Of a stretch of DNA of 13,895 nt, positions 11,619-13,895 are shown one piece after another; position 1 is the stretch's first letter; every line of letters starts with the position of its first letter. The notes under the pieces are model-generated. The model ran no database searches and was not told the origin of the DNA. It saw nothing but the letters and a program-made list of their open reading frames with translations. The position numbers and the translations under genes were made by a program. This stretch comes from a bacterium (lineage in GTDB: Bacteria > Patescibacteriota > Minisyncoccia > Phycocordibacterales > UBA2163), in assembly GCA_018648925.1 (NCBI GenBank), contig JABGQE010000016.1, positions 1 to 13,895 of the forward strand, written 5' to 3'.

Positions 11619-13895
11619 TTACTTTTCTACTTTAAATTTGAACTTATATGGGTCAACTTTTATTTCCTCATCATCAACATTAACAAAATTAATTTCTTTT
11701 ATAAGAGCTCCTGTTTTTATAGCGTCTGCAAACTTTGCTATGAATTCTTTTCCGATATCATTTGCTTCAACATTTAAGTTGATAAAGTCTTGCGGTGTTA
11801 ACTTTGCATCTTTTCTTTTGCTCTGTATTGCACGAGTAATTTCACGCACTGCACCCTCTTCTTTAAGTTCTTGAGTTAGGTTTGTGTCTAGCTCAACACC
11901 CTCTTCCATACTTTCATCAAATACAACTTCCTTCACATTTATTTCATCTTTTATTAACTGTAACAAGTCTGTACCTAATTTTTTACCTTCGTCTTTTACT
12001 TTCAATGTTTGGAGTGGTTGACGCACCTTAATGTTTACACTTGAGCGTGCTTCGAGTCCGAGAGAGACAATCTTCCTTACTTCTACCATATCATCTAATA
12101 ATTTCTTCTCATATTTATCTGCTTTGGGCCACTCTACAAGATGTACACTCTCTTCCATATCTATACCTCTCACTTTCTGATACACCTGCTCGGCTATGAA
12201 TGGTGTAAATGGTGCCATAAGTTTTGAAAGTTCTAGGAGTACATATCTAGTCGTCGCAAGTGCGTTTTCTCTATCTTCACTTTCCATCTTAAATCTATCG
12301 CGGGAACGACGAATGTACCACTGAGAAAAGCCTGCTATGAATTCCCTTATCTCGCGAGCAGGTTCAAACAAATGATACTCGTCCATATGTTTTGTATTAT
12401 CTTCTATAAGTTTATTTAATTTCGTAAGCATCCATTTGTCTAAAACATTTTCACTCTTTAAATGCTTGTCGTCCATAACCTGCCCACTTGTTCTATAGAG
12501 TTCGTAGAACTTAACTATATTAGTTAATAGATTAAACACCTTCTTCACTACTTCATCCACACTTCGCTCTTCAAAGTTTTTAGAGTCCCCTGGCTGGTTA
12601 ACTGTATACATCCAAAAACGTAAAGCATCTACTCCATATTTGTCTGTCATTTCCCAAGGATCTACTACATTACCTACTGATTTGGACATTTTCTTTCCTT
12701 TGCTATCTAGTATATGCCCTAAAGATATAACATTTTTATATGCTTTACCCTTACCCATAAGAGCCCCTATAGCGTGAAGTGTATAAAACCAACCGCGTGT
12801 CTGGTCTATAGCTTCTGATATAAAGTCAGCAGGATAGCCTTTTCCTTCAACTAATTCCTTGTTCTCAAACGGATAATGGTCTTGTGCAAATGGCATAGCA
12901 CCAGAGTCAAACCACACGTCCATAACTTCTTTTACTCTCGTAAGCTTATTCCCCTTTTCGTCTACAAGCTCTATTTCATCAATATATGGTCTGTGTAAAT
13001 CAAGTTCGTAGTTTTCATTATGTGGAAGAGGTGTATAAAATAACTCTTCTATACCAGCTGTTGCTAGATTACCGTCTATCTCTTCTAAAGAGTCGTGCAT
13101 TCTTACTGATGTATCTATATCAGCACCTTTGCTTCCAGCAAACAAAAGCCACGCTGGATGTTCATGTGTCACAATTAAAATATTTTTGTTTTCATATTTT
13201 TTATCAATCTCCGAAATAAAATCCATCATTCTGTTTTTTACTTGCAAGATATTCTCACCATTTGAAGGTGCTGTAGTAAATTTATCTTTTAAGGACGACA
13301 CCATCTTACTATATGTCTTATGATCCTTGCCATCGAGATCACCAAAATCATGTTCTTTGATTCTCTCGTCATAAATAATATCTTTTATACCAATACCAAG
13401 TTCATTAGATACTATTTCTGCTGTTTCTTTTGTTCGTACAAGTGGTGACGCAAATACAAAATCTATTTTTTTATTTTTTAATTCTTTTGATGCTTTTTTA
13501 GTATCTTCTATTCCTTTCTCTGTAACATGATGTGGATTATCAACTTTAGAACTTAAGATATTTTTTACATTATGTTCTGCTTCGCCGTGGCGCATTACAA
13601 AATATTTATTTCCAGATTTTTTTGTATATTTTTTGAGTTCTTCTACTGAACCGATTACTGTATTATCACCACTTTCATTTTGCCAGACAGGAAGTGGTGT
13701 CGCCCAATAGCGCTCTCTTGAGATCGCCCAGTCTTTCACTTCACGCAACCACTCACCAAACCGCCCCTCTTTTATATGTTCTGGTTCCCAGTTTATAGTA
13801 CTATTCTCCTTCACTAATTTGTCGCGCAGATCAGACATACGTATATACCAAGAATCCCTTGCGTAGTAGAGTAAAGCGGTATTACAGCGCCAACA
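11619..13895 (-). CDS. ileS: Isoleucyl-tRNA synthetase (5' end cut off) with inserted histidine-phosphatase domain
   Basis: The reading frame is open to the right edge. Nineteen codons before the first ATG (13838) read C-W-R-C-N-T-A-L-L-Y-Y-A-R-D-S-W-Y-I-R, a known IleRS segment, so the gene continues outside and that ATG is not its start. The missing part holds HIGH and most of the CP1 editing domain. Numbered from Met 13838, the visible part has I-S-R-E-R-Y-W-A-T-P-L-P-V-W (39-52), an inserted phosphatase domain (about 76-268) and D-L-H-R-P-Y-I-D-E-I (280-289). These are followed by V-W-F-D-S-G-A-M-P-F (308-317), K-M-S-K-S (383-387), and an anticodon domain with W-Y-I-R-R-S-R-D-R. It resembles type 2 (eukaryote/Thermus-like) IleRS. 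The enzyme charges tRNA-Ile and edits valine. It is followed 1 nt later by recO. Confidence 0.96.
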   Translation of the reverse strand, partial: CWRCNTALLYYARDSWYIRMSDLRDKLVKENSTINWEPEHIKEGRFGEWLREVKDWAISRERYWATPLPVWQNESGDNTVIGSVEELKKYTKKSGNKYFVMRHGEAEHNVKNILSSKVDNPHHVTEKGIEDTKKASKELKNKKIDFVFASPLVRTKETAEIVSNELGIGIKDIIYDERIKEHDFGDLDGKDHKTYSKMVSSLKDKFTTAPSNGENILQVKNRMMDFISEIDKKYENKNILIVTHEHPAWLLFAGSKGADIDTSVRMHDSLEEIDGNLATAGIEELFYTPLPHNENYELDLHRPYIDEIELVDEKGNKLTRVKEVMDVWFDSGAMPFAQDHYPFENKELVEGKGYPADFISEAIDQTRGWFYTLHAIGALMGKGKAYKNVISLGHILDSKGKKMSKSVGNVVDPWEMTDKYGVDALRFWMYTVNQPGDSKNFEERSVDEVVKKVFNLLTNIVKFYELYRTSGQVMDDKHLKSENVLDKWMLTKLNKLIEDNTKHMDEYHLFEPAREIREFIAGFSQWYIRRSRDRFKMESEDRENALATTRYVLLELSKLMAPFTPFIAEQVYQKVRGIDMEESVHLVEWPKADKYEKKLLDDMVEVRKIVSLGLEARSSVNIKVRQPLQTLKVKDEGKKLGTDLLQLIKDEINVKEVVFDESMEEGVELDTNLTQELKEEGAVREITRAIQSKRKDAKLTPQDFINLNVEANDIGKEFIAKFADAIKTGALIKEINFVNVDDEEIKVDPYKFKFKVEK
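13035..13613 (-). other. Histidine-phosphatase (phosphoglycerate-mutase-like) domain inserted in IleRS
   Basis: This part of ileS encodes about 193 residues that do not belong to the synthetase. All four catalytic positions of the histidine-phosphatase superfamily are visible: R83-H84-G85-E86 (H84 is the phospho-acceptor), R135 in A-S-P-L-V-R-T-K-E-T-A, E162 in I-K-E-H-D-F-G-D-L-D-G, and H225 in I-V-T-H-E-H-P. The domain has full length and the expected spacing, so it should be a working phosphatase or mutase. The substrate is unknown. It replaces the short linker between G-S-V-E-E-L-K and L-D-L-H-R-P. The DNA here looks even richer in A and T than the flanking ileS sequence, but I have not computed this. 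Confidence 0.9.

Noticed and set aside
13035..13613. A separate phosphatase gene overlapping ileS
   Set aside because: The phosphatase residues are in the same frame as the synthetase parts on both sides, with no stop or frameshift, so it is one fused protein.
13836..13838. ATG 13838 as the true start of ileS
   Set aside because: The codons before it continue the known IleRS sequence (C-W-R-C...Y-Y-A-R-D-S-W) without a stop up to the edge, so the gene is cut by the window.
1..13895. Recoding of TGA to glycine, as in Gracilibacteria/SR1
   Set aside because: All recognised stops here are TAA or TAG, which is suggestive, but every gene is complete with TGA read as stop and conserved glycines use GGN codons. 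TGA avoidance as a stop is common in AT-rich genomes.
1..13895. CRISPR arrays, transposons, integrases, tRNA or rRNA genes
   Set aside because: No spaced direct repeats, transposase or integrase frames, or cloverleaf-like sequences were recognised while reading both strands.

Overview
This window looks like a fragment of a small AT-rich bacterial genome of the Candidate Phyla Radiation (Patescibacteria), most likely Parcubacteria-type. The reasons are indirect. Genes are tightly packed. Most starts lack a recognisable Shine-Dalgarno sequence. RecO and RpsR are short and have no cysteine zinc motif. EF-P and MetRS carry non-canonical functional motifs. Gene pairings such as a membrane-anchored Ig-like protein beside recA and a large surface protein beside recO also fit. 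There is no rRNA in the window, so the lineage is inferred. All reading frames work with the standard bacterial code.

Layout. On the plus strand, a small membrane-anchored Ig-like protein (15-374) is followed after 1 nt by recA (376-1380) and a strong bidirectional terminator (1390-1427). On the minus strand lie an ECF-type sigma factor (2416-1829) and a small two-helix membrane protein behind it (1791-1447). Divergent from the sigma gene is efp on the plus strand (2550-3113), which ends at a second perfect bidirectional terminator (3112-3147). From there to the right edge everything is on the minus strand. Read in the direction of transcription, this is ileS (5' end outside the window), recO, a 639-aa surface protein, glyS, an AI-2E-family membrane protein, metG and tatD, then a perfect inverted repeat over the tatD stop, then the classical rpsF-ssb-rpsR set.

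How the genes work together. Most are core information processing: recombination and repair (recA, recO, ssb), charging of three tRNAs (ileS, glyS, metG), ribosomal proteins S6 and S18, and EF-P. The long minus-strand run, with gaps of 1-18 nt or overlaps between most genes, suggests co-transcription from ileS to tatD. Internal promoter-like sequences are also visible.

The most unusual item is in ileS. A complete histidine-phosphatase (phosphoglycerate-mutase-like) domain, with all four expected catalytic residues, is spliced in frame into the synthetase between the CP1/editing region and the KMSKS half of the catalytic domain. Other points worth a look are promoter -10 boxes placed so that several mRNAs would be leaderless, an EF-P without the usual PGKG/PGRN tip, a MetRS with HIGA instead of HIGH and a changed methionine-pocket helix, and a possible sigma factor/membrane regulator pair.
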